Of a DNA stretch of 64,000 bases, positions 36,691-48,495 are shown piece by piece (position 1 is the stretch's first letter; each line of letters starts with the position of its first letter). Origin of the DNA: Siphonodentalium dalli (Eukaryota; Mollusca; Scaphopoda; Gadilida; Siphonodentaliidae); contig CP136062.1 in assembly GCA_032622095.1 (NCBI GenBank), positions 158,902,875 through 158,966,874 on the forward strand. The letters are read 5' to 3'. A model generated the notes under the pieces. It saw nothing but the letters and a program-made list of their open reading frames with translations. It was not told where the DNA came from and did no database searches. A program made the translations under genes and the position numbers.

Positions 36691-36788
36691 ATTAAAGGGC
36701 AGATGCACGTTTTGCATAAATCCAGGCAAAATTGCATCATATTTTCAACAAAACACTTCTATGGATCTACCTGATGAAAATTCTTAAT

Positions 36789-37271
36789 TTAAAGGTACTC
36801 CGATAAAACTCCTCTCAATTACTATTTCAATGGCTTCGGGGGTCAAAAATATTTGATTCGAGTCGAGGAAGTCACCCATCAAAGCTCAGATTTGTTAGAT
36901 ATCGATTTTAGAAATCTATTATTTTTCATTATCGGGAATTCTTTCTGGCCCAGAAGACAGTCAAAATTTCGTTATTATTACCACTTGATTATAGAGTTAT
37001 CCATCCTTGTCTGTTTGAATAGAGTTTTGGCGTAAAATCTCGAGCAGGTTACCAAATTGACGGCAGTTATTAGTACTCATCTCGAGAAATTAACAAATTT
37101 CAAAAATCAATATCTAATAACTCTGAGCTTTGTTTGATGGGTTCCTCGACTCGAATCAAATATTTTTTACCCCCAAAGCCAAAGAAATAGTAATATAGGA
37201 CCCTCTGATCGGATTGTTGTTGTTGGAATCTGTTGAGATGGGGACCCTCTTTACGGATTGAGTACCTTTAA
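36789..37271. mobile_element. AGGTACTC-ended MITE, copy 3, foldback form
   Basis: It is bounded by TTAA and AGGTACTC/GAGTACCT. The two halves are near reverse complements: 36830-36910 (AATGGCTTCGGGGGTCAAAA, TTCGAGTCGAGGAAGTCACC) pairs with 37130-37200. The whole element can fold on itself. Confidence 0.7.
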
Positions 37272-38304
37272 CATATCTTCATTGTATATGCAATCTGAAC
37301 AGTTAATAAGAGGAGACAAGAAGAATGGATTCTAATACTTTTGAGGGGTTCTATTACTTTCCTTTTTCCCCTTTAGGTACCAAGAACATAAAAAATAATT
37401 AATAATATCAAACAACAATCCCCTCACCTAATTGCTTATTATCTTGTCTCTATGGGAGGAAGCTTCGTGTGTGTGTGTCATAATGTTGATTTAACTTTTT
37501 AATTGCATGATATAGCATCAAACCCCATATAATACATTGATGAATAAAGCAGCCACAACTATTTCAGCCCAATCAAAACAAATATTGGTATTTAAGCTAG
37601 TCCACTCAAGTACGGATCAATCAGCTGGAAATAGGTCACAGTGTTAGAGATACCTGGTCCTTTGGGGATTTGGCTATGAATCTATGACCTAAAACTCATC
37701 TTAGTCCAATTTTTATTGATCAGCAAGCATGGCATGGACATTCTTAAATATAGAAAATTATTTATGGGTGGTTGTCTTTCTACATGAAGTTATGTATGAA
37801 ATTTCTTGAATTAAGAAAAATTAAGTTTCCTCTTCATATATGATATCATGGATATGTGAACTGCACTATCGAAAAAGTTGTATCTTACAAAATATCTTGA
37901 TACCGGAAAGCAGCAAAATGTTACATATTTTTCATGACAAAAAAGTATAGTAAATGGGATTATAATTTCGAACTAATTGACATTTCTTAAATGTTGTGTC
38001 AGATTAATCGCTTGCACCAACTTCTATCTTTAAATATCAGGAAATTTTGGCAAGACGTGCCTCTGACCCTTACGTGATCTGATATAGCAGATTGCTAATC
38101 AGATTAGTAATAGGATATATCAGATATTATGAATGGACGAATCGAGAGTACTGTCTTACTCATGAAGGATAGCCATTGGTCAGTCAAACGTCGTCATATA
38201 ATCATTCAGCTGGATCACGTTGACAATAGCGAACTTTTTTACATTTTTAAATCTATAACCAAACCGATTTGTTTACCTTATACAGTTAAAATATCGATGC
38301 TTTA
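37272..38304. other. Intergenic DNA without recognised gene
   Basis: AT-rich; only palindromic TATA-type motifs near 38083-38130 stand out. Confidence 0.5.
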
Positions 38305-38495
38305 ATGATATTGGCCATGCTTGTGTCTCATCCCTTTCGCTTTCTGCTACAAAACAAAGACAATTATATAATGCGTTCACGAACTTCTATATAGCAATGC
38401 AGTGGTCTATGAAGAACGAATGGACGAACCGATATAATTTTGTAGCAGAACACGAAAGAGATGAGTTCTGGTGACCCAAGCTTAGTCAATATCAC
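38305..38495. mobile_element. Small MITE
   Basis: Inverted ends of roughly 55 bp: TGATATTGGCCATGCTTGTG, CTTTCTGCTACAAAA on the left and TTTTGTAGCAGAACACGAAA, AAGCTTAGTCAATATCA on the right. No coding. Confidence 0.65.
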
Positions 38496-40326
38496 TGAAG
38501 TGGTTATCCCCGCCCTCACACAGACCCATTCGTCACTTCCCTGTTTTTAATAAACCATGCAGCTGGTGTCTGAATGGTCGGTCATGGACGAGAACACACT
38601 ACAGACGATTCCTGGAGTATCCAGCTACCCCATAATCACTGACTACGATGTACTGCCCCTCCCAGAGGCTCCCAAACACCCTATTCCGGTCGTAACGTCC
38701 CTGAGTTTATTATTAAACCAGGGTCTGAGTAGACGGACATATAGACCAGAGCGCGTGGCAGGCGATCACAGACAATTGCAGATATCCAACAATCACTATG
38801 TAACTCACCCCAAACGATGAATGACAAGCAGTCGCCGAGCAATTACAGAGAGAGAGGGAGAGAGCGAAATAATCTTTTATTAACGTGACAACGTGCCAAC
38901 AATATCTTCCGAAAACATCATGCCGACAACTTCTGTCGACAGCCACTATAAGCACCAGATGCAGGGCACCGGCCAGAAGGTGAAGGCAACCAACCAACGA
39001 CCACCTGAACGAAATTCCGGAAGAACTGAATCTTCAAAATGCCACTGTAAGTTCCTTACGAGAAGAAGGTTGTGTTTGAGAGAGTGTTGATAGAAGGAAG
39101 ACTGCAGAAAACGCGAAGGATAAATAATGCCAGCATAACATGTGTGTGGGTTGGAATCATCGGAATATAGGTGGTTGAGGTTAACCGGTATTTAATTATA
39201 GCAAACTGACTTTGTTCCCCATTAAGGTGTGTGTTACTTTCCTTGGATTGCGGACCACTTTTTTCGGCTGAATTAAGAAGAGTTTCATCCTTACGAGATA
39301 GTCAAATTGCCCATCGATAAGAGTCCGTCCCGAGCCCGAAAGTCAGTTAGTCGTTTCCACTCGTCCTACTCAGGCTGCGAACCCATTCTTTCGAAGTCCC
39401 GTCCGGAGAGACATATCTCACAGCTTGGGCCCCATCGGTATCTGCACCTCGATCTCAGCAAAAAGGCCGAAGAGTTTTCACGTGTCCCCAAAATACGTTC
39501 ACAAGTACAATTTATAGCAAACTGACGTTTGGGTGGGAACGAGTTACGTGCGCTACATGTGTATAGATGCGATTCGATGAACAGTATACCACTGATATAT
39601 TACTTTGGAAGTGGATTGTTCGTTTTCTAGTACTGTCACATCAATTTCAGAGCGGTGGGAACAAATCTAGAAATGTTGGGAACTTTTCGTTTCATGAAGT
39701 GGATAATGCAGTTAAATGTGTGTAAAACGATATGTCAACTTAAAGATAATTATCAAAAGCTTTTACTCTGGGGTGGTTTCTTGCAAAAAGTGAAAGTCCA
39801 ATTTGAAATTAGAGTTATCTCCGTTTGGTATGTGAGCAGGTTCATATCATTTTCGTCTGAGGGCGAATCGCTGTGTTTTGGCATCCTTCGAATTTAGTGC
39901 GATCAGGAATAAACAGGGAGAGGTTGTCAAAAGGTTTTATGGGAGGGGTATAATTAGGTGTGATGTGACGTAAATGAAGATTCTGTGACATTTTTAAAAT
40001 AGTACCACACTCCTTGTCTGTGGTAGTAGTCTCCAGCCCAATATGTTAGTATAGAATTTCGAACAATATAGACACGGACCATTGTCTATTATTGTAATCT
40101 AATATATACACATGTACTATCATCGATAATGCTTTATTAATGCATTTCAAAATTGTTCAAATGAGAAATTGAGCTCGAGAAAGTAGCGAGCTTGAACGAC
40201 ACTAGCAACTAACATAACTAGCAACGCACAGTTTGCGATTTTTGGGAAAGAGATTGGACGATCTGGGACGCCACGCGCCCAGGGCTACATGCACTATAAC
40301 AAAAAAAGTTTACTTTTGCTAGTACT
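38496..40326. other. Intergenic DNA with unassigned short open frames
   Basis: Open frames at 38557-38820 (87 codons), 38893-39090 and 39307-39525 have no recognisable domain. No splice or promoter context persuades that any is a gene. Confidence 0.4.
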
Positions 40327-40387
40327 GCTCATCGAACCGTCTAATAGCTGGTTCCCTCTGAAGTTTCCCTCAGGATAGCTGGCGCTC
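40327..40387 (+). rRNA. 28S rRNA-like fragment (not a functional gene)
   Basis: The stretch ATCGAACCGTCTAATAGCTG, GTTCCCTCTGAAGTTTCCCT, CAGGATAGCTGGCGCTC follows the highly conserved 28S segment around AGCTGGTTCCCTCCGAAGTTTCCC with only a few differences. Homology is not seen on either side, so this is a dispersed fragment about 60 bp long. Confidence 0.75.
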
Positions 40388-40461
40388 ATACACGCAAGCA
40401 GTCCAGGCCCCTTGTCCTATAGGTATATTGAGACTGACTGTTTTGGTATATGCAACACACT

Positions 40462-40509
40462 CATTGGTTGGTATCAATTTGCAGGATGGCAAATTAATAC
40501 CGACCAATG
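40462..40509. repeat. Hairpin
   Basis: CATTGGTTGGTATCAATTTG pairs with CAAATTAATACCGACCAATG across a short loop. Confidence 0.75.
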
Positions 40510-41012
40510 CACTGCCTTCGAAGAAACTATAACTGCATAAAAGAAACAACCAAGGGTGTGGACATACATGATTATAAATGAACGTTATTGCGGCTAGGTC
40601 GCCCCTTGCCCCCCAAGCTGTCATGTGGTTTAACTAGCTGGGGTTCGATGGGTTCGGACGAACCCGTCTTGGGAAGGACAAGGTCTATTGTCCTAGCATG
40701 CACTGTCTACATTATGCACATTATCGCAACATACATGACATTGTGTGTTACCAAAATTATATTAATACCGGCCATATTCGAAAAAGGTAGCAAATAATAA
40801 TGGCGGTTTTATATAGCGCTTAACATTGTTCTAAGACTCTTTTAAACATAACACTATTATCCCAGTCATGTGTACAAGCCAACCCATGAACCGGCTGCAG
40901 CCATGATAATGTGTGCATGGGCTGCTATAGTTTGATCAGGACGAGATCTGATACTCACCAGTATGACAAGCTGTCTGGTACTGGTACTCGGTTAACGCAC
41001 GAATGGTGCGAA

Positions 41013-41023
41013 GTCTCTTTCTT

Positions 41024-41056
<33 letters not shown>

Positions 41057-41067
41057 CTCTCTCTCTC
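41013..41067 (+). repeat. (TC)n microsatellite
   Basis: About 55 bp of TCTCTC with three interruptions. Confidence 0.95.
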
Positions 41068-41907
41068 GCTTTGTCCTCTCCTCCGCCTCAGTTCTTTATA
41101 ACCATCATATACTGTACACACCTCCCGACGTCATAATTATCTTACAATTTTAATACATTATAGCGAACATATAATCAATCAGCCACTATATACCCAATCA
41201 AATAGCAACGACCAGATACAAGATATTGGTCCCATGCTATCTGAGTGAGGTATTCATGAGGCGGCATGGTACCAAGATCTTGTATACATATTACCATTTT
41301 AAGAATATTGGGTATCATTTTTCTAAGTGGGCGGAACTTACTGGCGTGTCCTTTTCCAACCGATATAACATGCCTGCAAATCTCCGATAACATACACCAA
41401 CAATTGTTTGTCAACTATACTTTCAATTAGTTATATTGTATGTATCTGTATGTATTGTTTTTGTGTTGGAATAAAGTATGTTTAAACAAAAACAAAAAGA
41501 TCGATGCAGTTTGAGTCTACTCTTAGAACGCTTACGCTCAGTAGGGAATCGCGCTGAAGGATCGGCAGGCGTCCAGAACCTTTCGTACTGAACTATTGGG
41601 GGGATATCCAAGTTAGAAGCAGTTGGAGTCTACTCTTATGACGCGTGAGCTTATTAGGGTTGGTGGGGTCATTGTCACAAGGCATCGATCACATTCATAG
41701 CCAGCTTTTTAAATCGATCACAAATGTAGCCAGCTTTTCATATTCAGGCGAGCCTCAATTGATGAACAGATCAGGTTAATCTCATTTTTCTGAGTTGATG
41801 GATGAACAACAACTTGAATTTTGTTTTGATATTACTTCATCTAATAACCTGAGGTTTCCGATCAATATGTCATTGGAATGCTCGAATTATATTCCAATAT
41901 ATAGAGA

Positions 41908-42063
41908 TTATCACTACAGTGAAGTGATCTGAGTTTCCATATCACGCCGAGTTGAGAAGGTGAAATCACGGATCAGACGAGCTGCCGCAGGCTGCGAGTC
42001 TTATCCGTGATCTTCTGAACGAGACGTGATGTGGAGACTCAGATCACTTCACTGTAGTAATAA
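41908..42063. mobile_element. 156-bp MITE
   Basis: The 39-bp inverted ends TTATCACTACAGTGAAGTGA / TCACTTCACTGTAGTAATAA are followed by a second inner palindrome (ATCACGGATCAGAC / GTCTTATCCGTGAT). It is nested in the larger foldback element. Confidence 0.85.
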
Positions 42064-43150
42064 TATGTTTATTATATGACCAATTGAAATTAATTATTAC
42101 AACCAACCTCTGAAATTGTATTGCGAAAAAGGTGATAACTTGATGGAAATGTGTAACCAGCGGAATTCCTCGAGGAAATATAATTGGCCCAGCATTGTTT
42201 CTGGTATATATAAATGATATACCAGAAAATGTTTGCTGCCTCTGCAAGATATTTGCCGACGACACAAAACTAATTGCCAATCCTGTTGCGGAAAATATTC
42301 AAAATGCTATTGATTCAGTGTGCCAGTGGTCTCTTAGATGGCAGTTACGTTTCAACTCATCAAAAATAAATAGTTTGCATTACGGCTTCAATAATCCCAA
42401 AAAAACAGTTTTCTATGACAGATACGCCAGATTTTACGGAAATAACAGTCTCACATTGTGAAAAAGATCTGGGAATTCACATCGATGACCAGTTGAAATT
42501 TGAAAAACATGTCAGCACCACCTTTAGCAACGCCAATCAGATTCTTGGAATCATATGCAGAACCTTCACCGAACTAAACTCAGAAACATTCACTAGACTT
42601 TACTCCCCAATGGTGCGACCAATTATTGATTATGGACATTGCATATGGAGCCCTCATCATTCTAGGGCATTAGAAAGTGTGCAGAGGCGAGCGCATGGTT
42701 CCGTGGCTGCGGAGATATTCTTATGAAGATAGACTCTCTATCCTTAGACTCATGTCCCTTAAGTACAGGTGGTTACGTGGCGACATAATAGAGGTATACA
42801 AAATAAAGAGGGGGCATTACAACATCAAAGACGAAACGCTATTCCCTGATGCGACATATGCACCGACCAGAGGCCATTCGTGTAAAATGATGATAGAACA
42901 CTGTAATAAAGATGTCAGAAAATACTTTTTTACACAGAGAATTCGACCAATCTGGAATAGGCTACCAAATGCGGTCGTTAGTGCTGAGACTTTAAACCAC
43001 TTCAAGGAATTGTTGGACTACCACTATGTTGATATACAGTATCAAACAGACTTCCCATAATATGTTATTTTTATGTCATTTTGAAATGTTTAAGCACCGG
43101 AACTAAGAGTCGGTCAGATTCGTTCCGTGAAATATATGATATGATATGAA
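42064..43150 (+). pseudogene. LINE reverse transcriptase 3' fragment (CR1/Jockey-like)
   Basis: It starts in the middle of the reverse transcriptase: TSGIPRGNIIGPALFLVYIN, then CKIFADDTKLIANP with the catalytic FADD near 42250. It continues through HCEKDLGIHIDDQLKFEKHV, MVRPIIDYGHCIWSP and a C-terminal part (RGHSCKMM, RKYFFTQRIRPIWNRLP) to a stop at 43058. Frame changes near 42440 and 42710 break it. ATATGATATGATATG at about 43129 looks like a simple 3' tail. The first base lies directly next to the MITE at 42063. Confidence 0.85.
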
Positions 43151-43783
43151 TTCAAATTTCATGAACGAATCGCAACAATTTTACAACAACAACAATTTTA
43201 AGAAGAAGTGTCTCAATTGAAAATAGTTCAGGAGCCTCGTTCTGATTCAGACTGGAAAACCATCACCAAACAATGGTGGTATTTAGTGAAAATAATGACA
43301 GTCATAATAACAGTTGATAAACGAAGTCAGTTTTGGAGCACGACGTCGACATTTTAGTCACGAACGTGATGAAGTCATATTTTGCGCCATATAAAGCATG
43401 GAATTAGAAAAGCTGGTTACGAATGTGATCGCCGGTGAAAAAGCTGGCTACATTTGTGATCCATTTAAAAAGCTGGCTACGAATGTGACCGGAGCCTTGT
43501 GACAATGACCCCATCGGCCTTAGTAGGGAGTCGCGCTATTTGTTTCTCGAACTGAAGAATCGCTGCGAATTTAACTGTCAAGATATCATGTATAATACCC
43601 TACCCAGTTGTTGTTATGACATATGCCTAACGGTCAAATGTTTTATACATGTAAATTTCAACACATTCTATACAGTTGGTGATCGAATGTATGATTGGAA
43701 GACATCACTCCGCCAACGTCCCAGGTGGCTCATCTGTGCATCAGATAGTCCATTGTTATCCGCACCGGTTGGGGCACCGATAA

Positions 43784-44011
43784 GGCCCCCCACCCCACCC
43801 CCATGGAATACCACTTAATACAGAGGGTGGAATACGGAATACCAGTTAACAGCCATATGGAATACATAAAAATATATGAAAACTTCATTTTTTGAAGGTC
43901 GGCGTACGAATACCGGTATATTTGGAATACCGAATACCTCCTAACAGAGGGGCCGGAATACGGCGTACCTCATAACAGGGCATGGAATACGGCGTACGAA
44001 AAGGGGGGTGG
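43784..44011. mobile_element. GGCCCCCCACCCC-ended element, second copy
   Basis: Reverse-orientation copy of the element at 29401: GGAATACCACTTAATACAGA, GGTCGGCGTACGAATACCGG, GGGGCCGGAATACGGCGTAC. It lacks about 150 bp of the first copy's interior, and the right end is eroded. Confidence 0.7.
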
Positions 44012-44282
44012 CATACGGAAGCTATAGCCTTTGTACAGGGGGAATCAAGGTTGCAGAATGTTAAAGTCCTTCGCAACCTAAATCGAACTCGGTCCGCGGG
44101 ATGGGTTGCCTTGATGATATATATAAACAACGGCCCTGATTGGTGTCCACGTTTCCTGCAGTATTGTGCTATTATCGAGCTGGGCAGTGTTGTATTTTCG
44201 GGACGGGACCCTTGCTAGGATTGTGCTTTAAATTGGCGGAAGGTTTAATATAGACATGCCACCGGAGTCATTAAATAGAGAG

Positions 44283-44431
44283 TAATCAACTGGTTTCGAT
44301 GATTACGTGACATCATTCACGAGGGGAGTCGGGCTTGGTAAAACCCGAGTGATCGGACCTAACGAGGGTTTCACCAATAGGTCCGACCCCTCAGGCGAAT
44401 TATGTCACGTAATCATCGAAACCAATTGATT
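44283..44431. mobile_element. 149-bp MITE
   Basis: The 30-bp inverted ends AATCAACTGGTTTCGATGAT / ATCATCGAAACCAATTGATT enclose an imperfect second palindrome (GGGGAGTCGG ... CCGACCCCTC). Confidence 0.85.
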
Positions 44432-45834
44432 ATGTTTCTTACACAATTTCTACCATTCAAATTCGGTAATTTTATCCAGGACCCACCACTATCATAGCGA
44501 TTCATCAGGACCAACTCGCATCATAGCAATCAGCAGAACCCATCAGCATTATAGTAAAGTATCTGGACCACAAAACTAGGGTCCAGGGATGAATACGCAA
44601 CAGAAACAATTCATGAGTGATGAAAACCTTTTAACAGCAAAAATTGCCACAGTTGTTTTTAACAAAGAACGTTTTAGCACTCAGTTGGGTATGTGCAAGA
44701 TATAAGTCGCGACGGATTACTACACTACAGGCAAAACTAATACCAGCCACACACCAGCATGCAGTCATAGTAGCCGTTAATGTAATACAAGAAAACCATA
44801 GTCAGAAATGGTAACGCGCTCAAGATCATATATTATATACCCATGCTTGTAATTATAGAATATAAAATATATTGGTTTCGTGAATGACCTACTCAGAATT
44901 CCGTTAAAATAACAATAACAACCAGCACCTAATTGACGAACCGGCGACCGACTCAGCCGTCTCGGACCACAACCATCAGTGGGCTGCAGAACGAAACATA
45001 TCTATAAAAGTTGAAATATAACACTTACAAATTATCTTTTAAATTTCTTTTATTGGTAATTGACATAGCTTGTCACAAACCAAAAATCAACATTATTGAC
45101 ATAATAATGACAACGACAATAAACGAAATTGAAATTCCCAACTACACCTTTTACCGGACTCGGCCTCCTGGTCGCGCAGTTCGACTTTTAAACCGGAAAA
45201 ACCAATTATCTATAAATAAAATGCCCATTGGACCACAGCTATCAAGAATTTGCAGAACAGTATACACGCGGCGCGCGCTAATAAAATATTAGCCGTTAAA
45301 TCTGAAAATCTTAGACTAATTTCGCCCAACGGGTGATTTAATAATACCGTAAAACTTCGCTTTTCCTCTGTCAATAGATTTCACATGGGCATCGCGGAGT
45401 AAATGTTAGCCCGAAATTAATATTGCTTTTCTTTTCAAACTCCAGGCAGAGTTATCTCCCATCGCTATGCTGAGATACCACTCCCATAAGGAAATTTGGT
45501 AAGGATTGCTTACGTGTTCTTGGTTCTTATGTATTATGATTAAAATTGTCGATGTCTGGCTCAGTTCATATTGTTCTTATCAATACCGAAAGAATTACCA
45601 TTGATGCAAACTTTTGGTGGTCAAAATAAGACAATAGGTGACTAAATATAATTCCGACAATGTGTAAAAATAGATGTATCGGTCCGCAAAGTACCATCCT
45701 TGTGGCAGTGCTATATTGCAGTGATAACGTAGAGGGCGCTGCATGGAGTTTGGGTTATCATATGGAATCCAGTATTAATTCAGCCCCGAATCGCATACTA
45801 CCAGCCCAAATATATTAACAGGTTGCCATGACTA
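44432..45834. other. Intergenic DNA without recognised features
   Basis: The only long open frame (45011-45292, 93 codons) has no recognisable domain. Confidence 0.5.
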
Positions 45835-46440
45835 AAAACCGCCCGGAGCCGCTAGGATCCGGATCAGCCGAGACCGGTCACATTGTGTTTAGGCGGGATT
45901 CTAGAGACCAGAAAAGTGCGGGATTTCGTGAAAACCCACGGCCACGCAGAAGAGGCGATATTAGCCACTAAGTTGCCAGAATTTCAATATGGTATCTGCA
46001 TTGAAATTACTTACAGACTGGACCCCATGTCGCCATCGCACCGCTAAGAACTCCACACATATATGTAGCGGAACTACCATCGACTACATTCGCACAGAAA
46101 CAAGTGGGAATCGCCCACCAAAGCCATGGTAGATAACTAGCACTCGAAATGCCGACATAATGATATGTTTGTCACGATGAAGCTAATTCGCCCGGACCGC
46201 ACATGGGCCGCGGCAGCGCAGAAGTACCGTTATTAACTCCTCACTTGTCAGAATTTCAATATTGTCGCAATCATACCACCAAAAACTCCAAACATGTAGG
46301 TATAGTGGAACTAACATCGACTAGATTCGAAAGAAATTCGGAATATTGCCTAACAAATCCTGGCAATTAACCCTCGATATATCGCCATCGCCGATTATGT
46401 TTGCCGCCAATGAAGCCCGAACCGCCCTTGGGGTGTCTAT
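45835..46440 (+). repeat. Degenerate 274-bp tandem duplication
   Basis: CCAGAATTTCAATAT (about 45974), AACTCCACACATATATGTAG and CATCGACTA recur 274 bp later (46248 onward), with CGCCCGGA-type segments between; about two diverged units. Confidence 0.6.
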
Positions 46441-46509
46441 AATTAGAATGATTTTAGTGGCCAACACAGCTTGTGTCTCATGAAAACCCATGCACGCCAT
46501 TCCTTGTGT

Positions 46510-47110
46510 GGAAGTTAAGTTTAATGTACACTCAGGTGTGTAAGGGCGTGGCGTTATAATAGGGGGTTAGGTCTGCGTACTTATAGTGCATGGGGACACT
46601 GTCGTGTCTGTTTGAATACTATCGTGCATGTTTCCCGGCTATTCACATGCAGGGACGCGGTGAACTCTTCAAGTTCTCAATACTTGTCACTTGTAGCTAG
46701 GATTCGGCGATAGAGGATTGACATGTATGTATTTATATTGCATGGCACAATGTCTATTTGGACATTTCATGTGTATGTTATCAAGCTGGTCACAGGGACA
46801 CGGCGACAGATGTTGAGGTGCACATTTATATACATGCATGTATTATCTGGGACACTGTCGGGTCTGTTTGTAATCTTCATGGGCATGCTCTCAAACTTGT
46901 CACGCGTATGGACGTGGCGATATGGGGTTGGGTGTACGTACTTATATGCATGGTACACAGTCGGGTCTATTTTATAAAGTCATGTGTATGTTCCAAAGCA
47001 GGTCACATGGATCTGTCAGATGGGGTTGGGTGTGGCTAATTATATTGCACGGGACACTGTCGGGTCCATTTGAACAGTTTTGTGTATGTTCTCGTCACTG
47101 GTTTCCTAAC
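46510..47110 (+). repeat. Degenerate tandem repeat of roughly 100-130 bp
   Basis: Repeated GGGACACTGTCGGGTC(T/C)(G/A)TTT, CATGTGTATGTT and GGTCACA...ATGGGGTTGGGTGT segments recur about five times with much divergence. The short open frames here reflect the repeat. Confidence 0.6.
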
Positions 47111-47889
47111 TGCATGCCCGTTGAACCAGACCGAAATTTCCACGTTTCATGATCACCCCTCCCTCGGATCCAAATTTCATACGCATGATCGAGATGAGAT
47201 GAAATGGGGGGCGGGGCTGCAGAACTTTTCCAGATTTCGTTTTAAAAAACATGACTTGAAACAGCCGTCTTGGAGTTTATATTTCAATCCATCTGCAACG
47301 CCCTTATCTCTCAGCTGATAGCATATTTGTAAATAGCAAAACCATTATCTTGATCACCGCTAGACTGAAGATATCGAATTTGAACTATTTACGATGAAAA
47401 AGATGGCTGCCGACTACCTTCTAGGGTTTATTTCTGTTGTAAAATATATTAGTCATTTGACGATTTCTATATATATGCAACATCTATCATTTGATTGAGC
47501 CCAAATAGATTTAGGCGTGTTTGTGTAACTTTTCACATCAAGAGTGGAAGTAAAGACACCTTCAAGAAATCATACAGTTCCAATTTAAATGTATATTATC
47601 GTGTTGACAAAATTTGTTCAACCACCTTTATCATCCATGTTTATCTCACAGCCAACACTGAATAACCCAACACAAATTGAATAGCATGCATAATTATATT
47701 CTAGTTAACATAATACTAAAGTCCCGGTGTTGCCATCGATATAATTGCTCTACGCTCTTATGTCACTGCGCATGCCGTTAATACACGTGTGTCAAGATTA
47801 CTAAAAATATGAGTCCGGATTTAGGGGCTAATATTGTGATAAATATATATATATATTAAACTTATAATACGTTCCAAATATATATGTGA

Positions 47890-48364
47890 TTAACCCTTTA
47901 CCCAACAGAACGGCCCTGTGCCAATGCATTCTCTTATATATGCGAGTCGACCATAGGTCGCCTCGCATATATAAGAGAATGCATTGGCTTAACACATATT
48001 AAAAATGATAACATTGTCAAAGAATGTAGAAAAATATTATAAAAATTGTTAAAAAATGTAAGAAAAAATTATAAAATTGTTTAAGAATGTAAGAAAAAAT
48101 GGTAAAAAGTATTAAAAAAGATTTTTTTTTAGGCCAATGCATTCTCTTATATATGCGAGGCGACCTATGGTCGACTCGCATATATAAGAGAATGCATTGG
48201 CACATGGCATAACTGTAACCATCACAATGTGGTCAATGAACCGGTTCCAATGATATCCATATGTGTATGGTGTTATTGAGACAGACCGAAGATATTTTAG
48301 GCTGTTGAAGCTTTATTTGGACGTTTTTGGCCGTTTTTGGCCGGTTTGTTGGGTAAAGGGTTAA
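47890..48364. mobile_element. TTAA-flanked MITE with two 67-nt hairpins, copy 2
   Basis: Same ends as at 26495 (TTAACCCTTTACCCAACA ... TTGGGTAAAGGGTTAA). Hairpins at 47921-47987 and 48134-48200. The central spacer is longer because an A/T-rich segment with AAAATTGTTAAAGAATGTAA is repeated. Confidence 0.85.
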
Positions 48365-48436
48365 ATCTTACAAAATAGTTCATGGGCGATCTGATTTTAT
48401 CTTGTTTACATTCATCGATTGATTTTATCTTGTTAA

Positions 48437-48495
48437 GGGTACGTTCATACGCTGGCAATATTGCACTGCAAACTGCAAAAATGCCAGCTGCAAAG
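48437..48495 (+). repeat. 59-bp repeat, left member of an inverted pair
   Basis: GGGTACGTTCATACGCTGGC, AATATTGCACTGCAAACTGC and so on; a near-perfect reverse complement lies at 52913-52971. A further TAGCTGGCATTTTTGCCAGCTA palindrome follows at about 48518. Confidence 0.8.

Larger units (their letters stand above)
41665..43512. mobile_element. Foldback element with terminal GGGGTCATTGTCACAAGGC repeats
   Basis: Left GGGGTCATTGTCACAAGGC at 41665, right GCCTTGTGACAATGACCCC ending at 43512. Both arms carry direct subterminal repeats of GATCACA..TGTAGCCAGCTTTT (two on the left, three on the right), as expected of transposase-binding sites. The interior contains another MITE and a LINE fragment rather than a transposase. 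Confidence 0.75.

Noticed and set aside
36853-37035. 60-codon open frame (also a similar one at 32973-33158)
   Set aside because: Both lie within copies of the AGGTACTC-ended MITE and share its sequence.
40936-41121. Arg/Glu-rich minus-strand open frame
   Set aside because: It is the complement of a (TC)n microsatellite.
46723-47152. Overlapping open frames with Cys and His
   Set aside because: They follow the degenerate 100-130-bp tandem repeat; all frames show similar peptides without a domain.
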